From CAZAKZ01 sp964485695 (GTDB lineage: Bacteria > Planctomycetota > JAFGQW01): 5,686 bases of DNA. The DNA lies in the NCBI GenBank assembly GCA_964485695.1, contig CAZAKZ010000252.1, forward strand, positions 1 to 5,686. The letters run 5' to 3'. Below, one piece after another: positions 5,596 to 5,686 of this stretch. Every line of letters starts with the position of its first letter. The first letter of the stretch is position 1. Below the pieces are notes generated by a model, which was given only the letters and a program-made list of their open reading frames with translations, searched no databases and was not told the origin of the DNA. The translations under genes and the position numbers were made by a program.

Positions 5596-5686
5596 GAAGG
5601 TACAGGCGAGTGGAATTATCCAGGGCGACCCTCTAAATAGCCGGTCATGATTCGTAGCATTCAGCATTATGCCGCCCTTCGCTTCG
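5596..5686. other. Tail of the window, no gene firmly supported
   Basis: Intergenic sequence with lower G+C (about half) than the polymerase gene. A short AGGG-CGA-CCCT hairpin lies at 5622-5632 without a T-run. An ATG at 5647 opens a frame to the window end (13 complete codons, MIRSIQHYAALRF) that could be the start of another gene, but it has no clear ribosome binding site and is too short to judge. Confidence 0.3.

Noticed and set aside
5647..5686. Start of a further plus-strand gene at the right edge
   Set aside because: Only 13 complete codons, no ribosome binding site, and no family recognisable; noted in the tail entry but not called as a gene.

Overview
The window is GC-rich (about two thirds G+C by eye) bacterial DNA with five protein genes in two blocks. 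Nothing in it is decisive for taxonomy. The best pointer is the secreted protein in the middle: its C-terminal ~110 residues, with an LPG turn, a G-x-G-x-F-x-L-P-IPN-x-P-x-L-x-G segment and a final 'aY.Q' strand, resemble the abundant exported proteins of uncultured, high-GC marine Planctomycetota. The assignment to Planctomycetota is therefore an inference of moderate strength.

Left block, minus strand (2496 down to 52): an integral-membrane protein of the lysylphosphatidylglycerol-synthase TM/flippase-like family, followed with zero intergenic bases (TAG then ATG) by a GT4 glycosyltransferase. They form a tightly coupled two-gene unit of cell-surface glycan or glycolipid character. The glycosyltransferase ends at the window edge, where base composition drops abruptly to about 40% G+C.

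A 221-base divergent intergenic region (2497-2717) carries a 15-bp palindrome, a repeated CCGGAACCG nonamer and a GC hairpin followed by a T-rich stretch. It leads into the plus-strand gene for an exported protein of unknown function (2718-3725) with a signal peptide and a strong ribosome binding site.

Right block, plus strand: a 356-base gap (3726-4081), then an 83-residue protein resembling DUF6504, then a complete catalytic-type Y-family DNA polymerase (DinB/Pol IV). This looks like a small translesion-synthesis operon. The gap is the least explained part of the window. It holds four copies of an ATTTTCC-type heptamer including a perfect 11-bp tandem repeat, a possible weak promoter, and then about 200 bases with five successive compact hairpins (one capped by a GGAA tetraloop), followed by a 10-base direct repeat just before the start codon. 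It may be a structured 5' leader controlling the polymerase operon. At the junction of the two coding sequences, two ATGA overlaps bracket a four-codon mini-ORF (MTQP), which could act as a translational relay into the polymerase gene. A perfect 8-bp hairpin straddles the polymerase stop codon.

No rRNA, tRNA, CRISPR array or complete mobile element is visible.
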